From Rhodocollybia butyracea (lineage: Eukaryota; Basidiomycota; Agaricomycetes; Agaricales; Omphalotaceae): 64,000 nucleotides of DNA. How positions within the stretch are numbered: the first letter of the stretch is position 1; every line of letters starts with the position of its first letter. The stretch covers positions 186,001 through 250,000 of the forward strand of contig JADNRY010000001.1 in the NCBI GenBank assembly GCA_015501585.1, read 5' to 3'. This document shows, piece after piece, positions 35,369-44,906 of this stretch. The position numbers and the translations under genes were made by a program. Under the pieces are notes generated by a model. That model worked only from the letters and a program-made list of their open reading frames with translations. It made no database searches and was not told the origin of the DNA.

Positions 35369-37784
35369 ATGGGAACCCTCTGTTTTTCTCAGGCCTTGAT
35401 TCTCCGCTGCGAGTCCTTGAGCGAAACCGAAGATATTGCTTTGTTCATTCCTACCTGCGTGGAGGTCCTGTTCACCACTTCTTTGATATTTAGGACATGG
35501 AGTTCTGGCCGGTGAGTTGTTCAAGACCAAACTGCATAGTTGGCTTACTGATCTCTCTGCAGATGGCGCCTTTTCTTGATACTTGAAGGCTGGGTCTACT
35601 TTGCACTGGCTTTGCTTGAATTACTGTCACATATTATACCCGCTGTGCGGGACCAGTTGGATGTTTTTAAGCCAATTGATATCATTCTTGGTGTGTCTTG
35701 ATTCATGTCCATCTAAACTATGCTCATCAAACGTATACAGGCATTCTATCTTCTCTTCCTCTGCTCTTGTACACTATCTTTTTATGCTTTTTTACTTGTA
35801 CAAAACTCCTGGACGCCGTACCGTTTCGGCTCCGCAAATTTGGCAAATTCATGCTGATTTTGCTTATCCCCGTTCTATTGGCGTTGAACGAAGTGTCCTC
35901 TTTTATTGGGATTACTCATCGGCGTAAGTTTCTAGCATTCTCCACCGCTCACCTGAGACTGATATGGTTGATTCACTAGTCGTCAATACGACGACTGCAA
36001 TAGGTTTTAGCAGTCCACAGAACAAAACCCTTTGGACAATTTTCACCGACTTTGATCTTGGTTTCATCACTGGTTATCAAGCTCTCAGCTTTTTTTTTGC
36101 CTTTCTTCGGCTGGCAAAGGCTTTTCTGGAACAACAGCGGATCGAATCTTCAGATAGTGACGAGGCACTTTTGTTCAGAGGAACTGCTTGGGTCGCATTA
36201 GGAATTAAGCTGGGTGCGATAGAGAGCGCTATCGGGTTCGTGCCTTCACGATTTGGTTTGGTATTGGCGCGGAGAATACTGCGTGCCTTAGGGAGAGGAT
36301 CGCTGGTTATTGGCGTGTTTAAAGGGTGTGTTGTCAGTCTTTGGGTTATTACTCAAAAAAGCTTAATCATAACGCCCAACAGTCTCGACGTTTCTGAAAA
36401 TTTCCAGATAGTCCGCGAAGAAATTCTAGCTGGAAAACAAGAGAGATCATTTCGCGGTTCTCGCATTCGACCTTTGATTTCGAATCCCCGTCTTTCCACT
36501 TTCCAAACGTTCTCGCCTGAACCTACCCGGAACGGAAATGCGGTCGATGTTTATCCCGAGAAAGAATCTCGTGCTATCTTCCGCACACCTATGACTCCTG
36601 GGCAACGGGTTACTGTACATTTCGATGCTGCGTCAGGCAGAGCTCCCACATTACAGATGCGGTTTTCCGCCCTCGACATGCCCAGTCCTGCCGAAATTGT
36701 GGAGAGTGTCAGAACTCGACCGGCGTCAGAGTGGCTTTCGAATGCACCCTCGCGAAGATCATCATACTATGCCAATTCGACCATGACTCGACATACCATC
36801 GCTATGCCCCCATTGCCTCCCTCGAACTTACTCGGTATGTCCGAAGTGGAACCCCAAGCTCGACCAATGGTCAACGATTATGCTTTTGCTCACTCCAGAA
36901 ACGTTTCCAACCTGACTGCTAATTCTGGTTTTCGAGACTCGGTAAATTCATCGACTTACAGCATTGGTAGAGATCTGGCATCTCGATTCCCTGGGTTACC
37001 ACCCAGAGTTACAAACAGCTCCCAGCCACAAGCGGCGCAAATGGACTCGATGTATGTCGTTCCCGAAGCTGCTCTATCGAAATCTACTCTCTCACATTCC
37101 AACTCTTTTCGTCGAAAACCCGCACCACGAGCTTCTGTCGTCCTTGCTCCCACAACCATTGATCCCTTTTCGGATGAAGAGACGACTGGCGTAGATCTAC
37201 CGACCCCTCTTGGAGCTACGGAACATGCAAATCAGATGAGCATGGCTCTTTCCACTGCTCCTACTACCGATACAGTCTTTACTCGCCCCCGATCATTCCA
37301 GTCATCATCTTATTTCACAACCCCCACTACTGCTCAGACAGATCCGTTCAAATACGATACGGAACGAAGAAGGGGCAGAATCTCTGAGCTTCCTTCCGTG
37401 GACGAGAGCCCGAACCAGAATCATAGCCGCGGCAAAAGTATGGAAACACTGGATATATCATGGCTTCAGCGACCTGTTTCAGAGGACTATGAGGCGTATT
37501 CTGAGGAAGCCATTGTTCAGAGAGCTCTGCGCACAAAGATTTCAGGACAGCGTCGATCTCGTTCGGCACCTAGAATCAAGAGTATCGGCAAAGCGCCCAG
37601 ACGATATACTCCGTCGCTAACTACAACCGGTCATACGAGGGAAAGTATTTATATTGAACCTATCATCATTCCCTCAAGTCAGTATGGGATTCCGAATGTC
37701 GAATTGGAGCAGGGGAGCTTGAATGGCTCGGCTTTGAGTCCGCTGCGCAATTCCAGCGTTTTGGTCGCACGTAATGAATCTTAA
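35369..37784 (+). CDS. Multi-pass membrane protein with long serine-rich C-terminal tail, unrecognised
   Basis: I do not recognise the family. Four exons join into about 740 residues. The N-terminal third holds about seven hydrophobic segments, among them FIPTCVEVLFTTSLIF, LILEGWVYFALALLELL, LSSLPLLLYTIFLCFF, FMLILLIPVLLALNEV and GYQALSFFFAFLRLA. The remainder is a cytosol-like tail rich in Ser, Pro, Arg and Thr with several RRSS/RRSRS-type potential phosphorylation patches. This architecture, a compact membrane domain plus a long disordered tail, occurs in fungal sensory or transporter-like proteins, but that is only an analogy. The ATG at 35369 is preceded directly by an in-frame TAG. The first coding block could instead begin after an acceptor at 35391, with the true start further upstream. 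The last exon (from about 35980) is uninterrupted. Confidence 0.7.
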
Positions 37785-37931
37785 AGATTGTTAGATTTTG
37801 GGTATTTTTATCTGTTCAATATGCATTCGCTGGACTTGTACCTGACGTGTACCTAGCTAGTTTCAAGAGTGGCAATGACACGATAGTCATGTGTCACACA
37901 TCCGTTGTAATTCGCCACATTATCACCACGC

Positions 37932-37940
37932 TATTTAAGA
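37932..37940 (+). promoter_or_regulatory. TATA box of first nitroreductase gene
   Basis: TATTTAAGA lies 108 bp before the ATG at 38048. The paralogue has the identical nonamer 106 bp before its own start, so promoter and gene appear to have been duplicated together. Confidence 0.55.
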
Positions 37941-38047
37941 TACAGTAACGATTCTTCGATAACATCCTTCCCAGCTCTCACTTGCGAGTGCCCTTGAACA
38001 CATCATTTGAGTGAAACGTACTTGACAGGCAACATCTTGTACACAGA

Positions 38048-38737
38048 ATGACGACTAGTCCTGCTCCACTACTTCATCACACAATGACCTTGGACGAGGC
38101 CACCTTAGCACGGCACTCGGCTAGGCGATTCCTCGATAAACCTGTCCCAAAAGATATTCTCCAGCGTGCTCTTAATCTCGCAACTCATGCGCCCTCTAAC
38201 TCTAATATCCAGCCTTGGCGATTATATATCCTCTCCGGTCCCGCCGCAGACCGCCTTAAAAAGGCTCTTATCGTGGAAGCGAGTTCAGATGCAGTTCCAG
38301 AAATCCCTCCTCTTCCAAATGCATATAAACATTTTCGGTCCGAGCTTGGGAAAGAAGTTTACGGAGAAGGACTTGGAATTCCTCGTGATGATGCCGAGGG
38401 GCGCCGTGCAGCGGTCTTGCGCAATTACGACTTTTTCGGTGCACCAATGGCCGCAATTGTGTGTATGGATAGCACGCTGTCACGAGTGGATGCTATGACA
38501 GTGGGCATGTATTTGCAGACGCTTCTTCTAGCTCTGACTGAAGAGGGAGTGGGATCGTGCGTTGAGGTATCAGTAGCTGGATATCCTGGAGTCATCAGGA
38601 AAACTGTAGGCATTCCTCAGGAAACAGACATCATATGCGGTATCGCAATTGGGTATGAAGACGAATCGATGAAGGTGAACCAGCTTCGGAGTACGAGAAT
38701 CTCTGTGGATGAATCTACTGTGATTATTGAAGAATAA
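38048..38737 (+). CDS. Nitroreductase-family FMN oxidoreductase, copy 1
   Basis: A single uninterrupted frame of 229 residues. It has the nitroreductase fold pattern: an N-terminal RHSARRFLDKPVP (the family's R-S-x-R FMN-phosphate contact), then LQRALNLATHAPSNSNIQPW, the P-S-N-x-Q-x-W flavin-binding block, and RLYILSG. Later come LRNYDFFGAPMAAIVCMD, GMYLQTLLLALTEEGVGSC, and DIICGIAIGYEDES near the end. Family members are homodimeric FMN enzymes that reduce nitroaromatics, quinones or similar acceptors with NAD(P)H; the natural substrate is unknown. It lacks signal or targeting sequences. The gene has no intron, which stands out here. A paralogue of equal length follows 1.05 kb downstream. Confidence 0.92.
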   Translation: MTTSPAPLLHHTMTLDEATLARHSARRFLDKPVPKDILQRALNLATHAPSNSNIQPWRLYILSGPAADRLKKALIVEASSDAVPEIPPLPNAYKHFRSELGKEVYGEGLGIPRDDAEGRRAAVLRNYDFFGAPMAAIVCMDSTLSRVDAMTVGMYLQTLLLALTEEGVGSCVEVSVAGYPGVIRKTVGIPQETDIICGIAIGYEDESMKVNQLRSTRISVDESTVIIEE

Positions 38738-39675
38738 CTCTTAACTTAAAGAATGTTCACAGCGTATGTACATATACTTCATCTAAAATCGACCTCAATG
38801 CAAAAGCAACATTAAACTAGCTGATTGATCATTGTGTTGCGATCACTTGCCTTATAAGGCATAATAGATTCAGCTTTGACCGAAATTCAAAGCATGTGGC
38901 CTGGAAGCCTATCCTACATGAGTTTGAATAAACTTACGAACACATGAAGGTAGAGAGAAAGACAATAGAGCGATCAACGCTCAGACTTGTAAGATCAACA
39001 TCATCGACTCAAATTCAAGGCACTTTAGGTGGCTCTATCAAACTGAGTTGCATGCACAAGCGAAAAGACAAGTGAAAAGATATCCTAAGTGCCGTCCAGC
39101 CGTTTGAGATTGAATTTCAGTTTATGAAGAGGCCTCAATCATAGGGAAGCATGCATATATGTCTGTTTATCCTGCTCACTGAGAAGTAAAGTGAAGAAGT
39201 AAGTCAATGAATCCGTACAGGAAACGGATCCAAATTTAGGTCCGTTTTGAAATTGATAAAGATCCTTGGCATTAGAAAACATGCCGATTCTCATGCTTTC
39301 TCATGTCGACTGTGGGTCACTGTCTGTCACTGTGCTGACTAGACTCTCCCGTTTAAGCGATGACACATGTGACCATGCTCACTTTGAGAATTGCTAATTT
39401 GGGCTGCAAAAAGCACGACTTATTCATATGGTGTAAAGCATTTTTACTCCATCGCATATGAGATACGCCACTAGAGTACCAACCTGAACAGTCAAAATTC
39501 AGCGTCAAGTAATTGGTAGTATGGTCCATACTTACTATCAGCCGCCGCGTCCAAAGGAAGCGGCTGACCGTTGATCGTATCTAGAAGCGGGTCTTGAGAA
39601 CGGACTCGGACTGGAAGCTTCAAGGCCTCAAGGACGGACTCGGAATGACACGATGCCACATTGCCGCTCATACAG
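38738..39675. other. Spacer between the nitroreductase copies
   Basis: About 940 bp with no recognised gene. Near its end GGACTCGGA occurs in two ACGGACTCGGA copies (about 39600 and 39633), some 75-110 bp upstream of the TATA box. These are possible regulatory sites of copy 2. Confidence 0.4.
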
Positions 39676-39684
39676 TATTTAAGA
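39676..39684 (+). promoter_or_regulatory. TATA box of second nitroreductase gene
   Basis: TATTTAAGA, identical to the box of copy 1, 106 bp before the ATG at 39790. Confidence 0.55.
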
Positions 39685-39789
39685 CGCTGCAGCGACTCGT
39701 CCATCCTCATTCTGAGCCTTCCCACTCTTAAATACTTCCTCGTTCGAGACATTACACTTATCAGACACTGTATATATATGCACAGTACC

Positions 39790-40479
39790 ATGTCGACTAG
39801 TCCTACTTCACTACTTCATCGCACGATGACCTGTGACGAGACTATCGTAACACGCCACTCGACCCGGCAATTCCTTGATAAACCTGTCCCCAAAGATATT
39901 CTCCAGCGTGCTCTTAACCTCGCAGCTCACGCACCCTCCAACTCTAATATCCAGCCTTGGCGACTATATATTCTCTCCGGTCCCACTGCAGACCGCCTTA
40001 AAAAGGCTCTTGTCGCCGAAGCCAGTGCAGGTGCCGTTCCGAGAATCCCTCCTCTTCCGGACGCGTTCAAGCATTTTCGATCCGAACTCGGGAAGAAAAT
40101 TTACGGAGAGGGCCTTGGAATTCCTCGTGATGACTTTGAAAGTCGACGCGCAGCGGTCTTGCGCAATTTTGACTTTTTTGGTGCCCCTATGGCGGTAATA
40201 GTGTGCATGGATAATACACTTTCGCAAGCGGATGCTATGTCAGTGGGCATGTACCTGCAAACATTCCTCCTAGCTCTGACGGCAAACAGAGTGGGGTCAT
40301 GTGTCGAAGTGTCAGTGGCTGGGTATCCTGAAATAATCAGACAAACTGTGGGCATTCCAGTGGACATGGATATTATATGCGGCGTGGCAATTGGGTATGA
40401 GGACGAATCGATGAAGGTTAATCAGCTTCGGACCAAGAGAATCAGTGTCGAGGAAACTGCTATTATCATTGAGAGCTAG
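39790..40479 (+). CDS. Nitroreductase-family FMN oxidoreductase, copy 2
   Basis: This 229-residue intronless gene is a tandem paralogue of the one at 38048. The two align without gaps; a hand count gives 48 differences, about 79% identity. FMN-contact regions are conserved (RHSTRQFLDKPVP, HAPSNSNIQPWRLYILSGP, DIICGVAIGYEDESMKVNQL). Differences cluster at the N-terminus, around residues 75-85 and in TANRV versus TEEGV, which could alter the active-site rim. The start was set at 39790 because it aligns exactly with the first copy; an ATG four codons upstream (39778) is in frame. The pair probably arose by a local duplication that included the proximal promoter. Confidence 0.92.
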   Translation: MSTSPTSLLHRTMTCDETIVTRHSTRQFLDKPVPKDILQRALNLAAHAPSNSNIQPWRLYILSGPTADRLKKALVAEASAGAVPRIPPLPDAFKHFRSELGKKIYGEGLGIPRDDFESRRAAVLRNFDFFGAPMAVIVCMDNTLSQADAMSVGMYLQTFLLALTANRVGSCVEVSVAGYPEIIRQTVGIPVDMDIICGVAIGYEDESMKVNQLRTKRISVEETAIIIES

Positions 40480-41564
40480 ACTGAGCCATTCGGTGACGCA
40501 GAGCAATAAAGAATGTTTCATAGAGTATACGTATCCATATAGTGTTTTTGAACGCTTAGATACAGTGTGATATACTTGTCATGTATAGTAAATGATTGAT
40601 TGGTCAAAGAGGAAACCATTTTTCAAGATCCCATCACGATTAATCGTTCCTCATTTGGTAGTTCCGCCAGACTGTGGGCGTCATGGACAGCACAAGAATA
40701 CTCAGATAGCTATTGTTCTCTTTTTGTTAAACTCTCTCGAAATCGAAGATGAAGGGCCTCCTTGTTGCCAGGTCGACTTGAACCTTAGTACGAGAACTTG
40801 TTAGCCTGTGCACTGGCAGTATCTGTTGTTGGTCCGTTGTGAGCTGTCATTAACAAACAAAAATCTGACATTCTTGTACTGTTGTTTGCAGGCGGTCGAC
40901 GAGGGGTGTAAGATGAATCTACTCGTTGAGGTATCTCTCATACAGGATGCAAGCTCTCTGGAATTGTTTATAGATTCTTCAAGTTTATTAATTCCCCCAA
41001 ATCCCAACATCTCGCCGACAAAGATTTTTTGAGACGGCTTTGTCGGTAACATTCACCGCAAGAGATTTTCGGTTACTTTGCCGCAGTGAACAGAGTCTGG
41101 ATAGGCGTGAAATTAGAATTCACAATACAATTATCGCTTTGAGTTCTGCTCTTGGTTGGCAACCGAGTCCCAAAGAATAAACAAAGGACCTTACCAACTC
41201 CCCACTACTTTGTGGCAGCTTTGTCTTCAAAGTTCTCAGCAAGATGATTCCAAACTACACATTCGATTGACACGGATGCGACCATGTTCATAACAATACA
41301 TGATTTGTGATACTGTTCACTACTTAGGCTACGTTCATTCGACGACCGTTGTTCTCAAACCTGTAGCTCTTTGTTCTCTGTTTGCAGTTGGTGTTCCCAC
41401 TGTCTGAATGCAATTAAGTGGAGGTCGACGAAAAGGGAAGAGGCTAGGGGTTTAAAAAGATAGCGATGTGTTTTTTTTCAGAGCCAGCTACCCTCTGATC
41501 AGTCCTCTCTTCAAGTAAAACACCTCCCAAACGCCTGCTTGATCATCTCACATCATCCCCCATA
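40480..41564. other. Intergenic region without recognisable gene
   Basis: About 1.08 kb. Short open frames (for example 40592-40804 and 40808-41032) have no recognisable features. The final 100 bp contain a T-rich tract and lead into the gene at 41565. No repeats or RNA genes were seen. Confidence 0.45.
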
Positions 41565-42428
41565 ATGTTCTTAGGGACCACTGCCATGGCCTTGGGCATT
41601 TTCACCCAAACCCGGAGTGCTTTTCTAGACCTCACTGCTTCCAAAGAACAAGTGGCCGCCAGCACCACCGAGACTCTTCGGTCTACTTACGAACTTCTTG
41701 ACTTGAAGGGCGGTCGTGATGTTCTCTCTCCAGACATTGTGAAGGATTTCACGATGAAAGCGGACGAGTGAGTATCTTTCATTTGATCCCTGCTTAAACC
41801 CCCTGATCTCCATGTCATAGAAATCGCCAAAGCCCTTGATGCTTCTCCAAACCGCAAGCAGAATCGAAGGTTACTCAAGGAGGCGGTGAACCTCAAGTAT
41901 CGCGCTGTGCGAGCTGCCGATTTGAAGATGATGAAAGCACGTCTGGAGTCATATCATGACGCTAAGACTGAGCTTTCTCCTGTGCCTACTGCTGCATCCA
42001 TACCTACACCGCTCGACAAGAAACCTGTCATCTATTGCTTAAAAGAGTCTCCCATTCTGGATTGCATTCATGGTGAAAAGGTCTCTTTGATTGCAGATGT
42101 CATTGACAGAGAGTACTTCGTCCACTCCGAGTCCACTGTTGATAGCCTACGGATTGGGCCGTTACCAGAAGACTGGTTCGTCGAACCGGCCGCGCTTCAG
42201 ATCAAGTTCAACGGGCTTGTATCGAGTTTACCTGCTCGTACAAAGGGCGCGGAAACCGATCTTGACAATCTCAGTAGTATCGATGTCATAGCATACGACA
42301 GTGACCGTAGCATTTATGTCGAGTTTCCTACTCTTGCCGATGCAATGGCTTTTATCGACAGGTGGATCGATATGGCTGCTATGCCGCCTCCAGGTTTGGA
42401 GAGCACATCATGTAATGTCTTTGACTGA
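41565..42428 (+). CDS. Unrecognised soluble protein
   Basis: I do not recognise this protein. Exon 1 runs from the ATG at 41565 to a good donor (GTGAGT at 41768). It encodes ALGIFTQTRSAFLDLTASKE and a helical stretch ending VKDFTMKADE. The following long frame reads LLKEAVNLKYRAVRAADLKM and continues to the stop at 42428, with a compact acidic C-terminal half (IGPLPEDWFVEPAALQIKF, VIAYDSDRSIYVEFP, FIDRWIDMAAMPPPG). The acceptor at 41820 looks natural, but its phase does not match the donor. An acceptor at 41869 restores the frame with a 102-nt intron. Either that is the true splice or there is a one-base change. The helical N-terminus resembles a coiled adaptor, but no function can be assigned. 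Confidence 0.6.
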
Positions 42429-42692
42429 TGGCCTTGTTATTTAAATAATGGAAGTTCTTCTATTAGTATATGCCTTTTAGTTTCATTAAGCGACTCAACT
42501 TTTGTAGAGCTCATGCTCATCTGTAGCAGAATGTATCCATGCCGAAATGTACGTAGAATTGATTTAGTGTTCACTGTTTATGAAGCTGGACGTGCTGTGG
42601 AACTGCCTGAGGTCGGGCGCTAAACGACCACGAGTTTTCTGTGCTCTATCAATATGCCGCACAAACACAGAGACAGCACAGCAAGCTTTGCT

Positions 42693-44906
42693 ATGCCAGC
42701 GATAACAATGGAAGATGATCTGGGCATCGTCTATCTCGTTGATAATGCTCAGCAATTCTGGTCTGGTGTGTTAGTCTCTCAATCTAGCTCGTCTGCCCAT
42801 TTTTATACTAACCACTGTTTATCAATATAGAACTGGAAGACATACTCACGATACCAAAACACAACATTCCAACTTTGGAACACCTGGATTTGACACTACG
42901 AAGGTCGTTGGGACTGTGTGCAGCGTACCATCGTCAGTGTCATCCTCGTCAGTTTGCCTAAACTGACAAGCCGTTCGCAGAACAATATCTACAATCTCCA
43001 TTGCAACTAGACCACGCCTGCGCTATGCTTCTCGATTCTGAGCTGTTCCAATTTCATTCCGAGCGCATGAACGATATCGTCACTTCTGAAGCGGAAAGCA
43101 ACAGCAATCCACATTTTCAGTTCATCGCATTACATATCCTGCTTTCTTTCGGTCGTCGAAAACCCGATTTCTTTAGAACCAGATTGCGATGGAAACCTCT
43201 TTTGCCACCGCTAATGGACAACGTTTTATTGGAACTGGACGTGGAGGAAACATATTTTCACGAAGCCATCGAAGCCAAGCTACGGGGTTTAAGCGTCAGA
43301 CTGCTATACGAGATGTGTAGGGTACAGAAGATGTCACTACAGGATCTCAATGCCTGGCCCGACAGTTTCCTCGATCACCTCTTTGACCTCGTCGAAGAAA
43401 CTCGGCATATACAAGATGATACATTCAATTATTCTGTTATCAAGCTCCTTGTTGCTCTGAATGAACAATTTATGGTCGCATCCTTGGATCCCGGAGGCAA
43501 TTCATCCGATGAAAACGGCAAAAATCGCGTCCTTCGCCTTCTCATTCGTCGTCTTGGGACCGGAACTTCCCAGACATTTGCCGAAAATATGATATTCATG
43601 CTTAACCGCGCCCAACGTACACAGGAAGACCTTTGCATGCAACTTTTGGTGCTGAAGTTACTCTACCTACTCTTTACGACGAAAGGAACCGAAGAATATT
43701 TTTACACCAACGATTTACGTGTGCTGGTCGATGTGTTTTTGAGGGAATTGGCTGATTTGGATGAGGGTGGAGATGGTGAGCAGGTTGGTATATGCTTTTT
43801 AATTTTAATTTTTCTTCCTAATCGTCACTTAGCTGCGACACACTTACCTTCGTGTCCTACACCCTCTTTTAACCAAAACCCAACTCCGTTCGACCCCCTA
43901 CAAGAGACCACAGATCCGTAATATGCTCGAGTCCCTAGTGCGGGATTCCAAAGTCCGACAAGTGAACCCAACCACGAAGAGACTGGTAGAAAGATGTTTA
44001 GCAGGAGAGTGGTGCGTTGGGCTGAAAAAAGAAAAAAAGGACCTGAAGCAGGAAGAGCGCGATGGGAGCGAGCGTAGTTGGACCAACAATCTTGGTGTCT
44101 CGTCAACGACTTCCGGCCCGACCTATTCAGCGTCAGCTTCGGTAGGTCCCCGCGCACTCAAATCGAGCAGAAGCATGGAATTCAAAAAACAGCCGCACCG
44201 AAGCGCGTCTGGGGATGCTTCATATATAACTCATTCACCGAGATCACCAATATTCGATAGTGTACGAAGGGGGAGTAACGCCAGTCAAATGAGTACGAAT
44301 AGTTTACACAGCTTACATGGTGTAGCGGTGGCTTCTGCTACTCCCAGAACGGATAGGAGGGAAAGGGATCATCTACCGCCACCACCGATAAACATCGTCT
44401 CACCCCCTTCATCGTCGTCTTATAGCCCTCCTCCACCATCATCTACATCTATATCGTACGAACCATCCAGACCTCCCCGTCGATCTGCAACAGCCGACTC
44501 TACTCATTCTGCCCACGTCGACGGGACGTTTGCTGATTCACATGCACGAAAGGCTGAAAGAAAAGATGATCGAGAGGGATTAGGTGAAACCCTCGATTCA
44601 ACACTGGTTTTATCTTCAATTTCGGGAATGTCGTTGACAACGTCGTCCTCACCTACGAGGGCGCAGTTTGGTAGTATCAGTGCTTCTGGCACATCTCGTT
44701 CTCTCCGTCCCCGGGCAACCTCCATCACTTCCACGTCTACTAGTTCCACCACCAATACAAGACGCTCTGCTCCTCCTCCGCCAACACAAACAAAGAGGAG
44801 AAAGCCTCCTGCGCCGCCTGTGTCTGTAGGGTTGGGAGTTGGAGGTGGGCCTGGTGTGACGTTTACAACGATAAAGAGTAGTTTGGAGAGCCCGCTGAGT
44901 CGGTAA
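42693..44906 (+). CDS. Dip1/Ldb17/SPIN90-like Arp2/3 regulator
   Basis: Four exons give about 690 residues. The N-terminal half is an all-helical armadillo-like domain (EDILTIPKHNIPTLEHLD, FIALHILLSFGRRKPDFF, LRGLSVRLLYEMCRVQKM, MFMLNRAQ-like IFMLNRAQRTQEDLCMQ). It ends in the diagnostic block LRHTYLRVLHPLLTKTQL then YKRPQIRNMLESLV, matching the DUF2013 leucine-rich region of SPIN90/NCKIPSD and yeast Ldb17 and Dip1. These proteins activate Arp2/3 complex to seed linear actin filaments at endocytic sites. The C-terminal half is low-complexity Ser/Pro sequence with polyproline patches (PPPPINIVSPP, SAPPPPTQTKRRKPPAPP) suited to SH3 partners, as in Ldb17. Introns lie near 42764-42830, 42929-42979 and 43785-43832. 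The ATG at 42693 is first; 42708 is an alternative. Confidence 0.82.
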
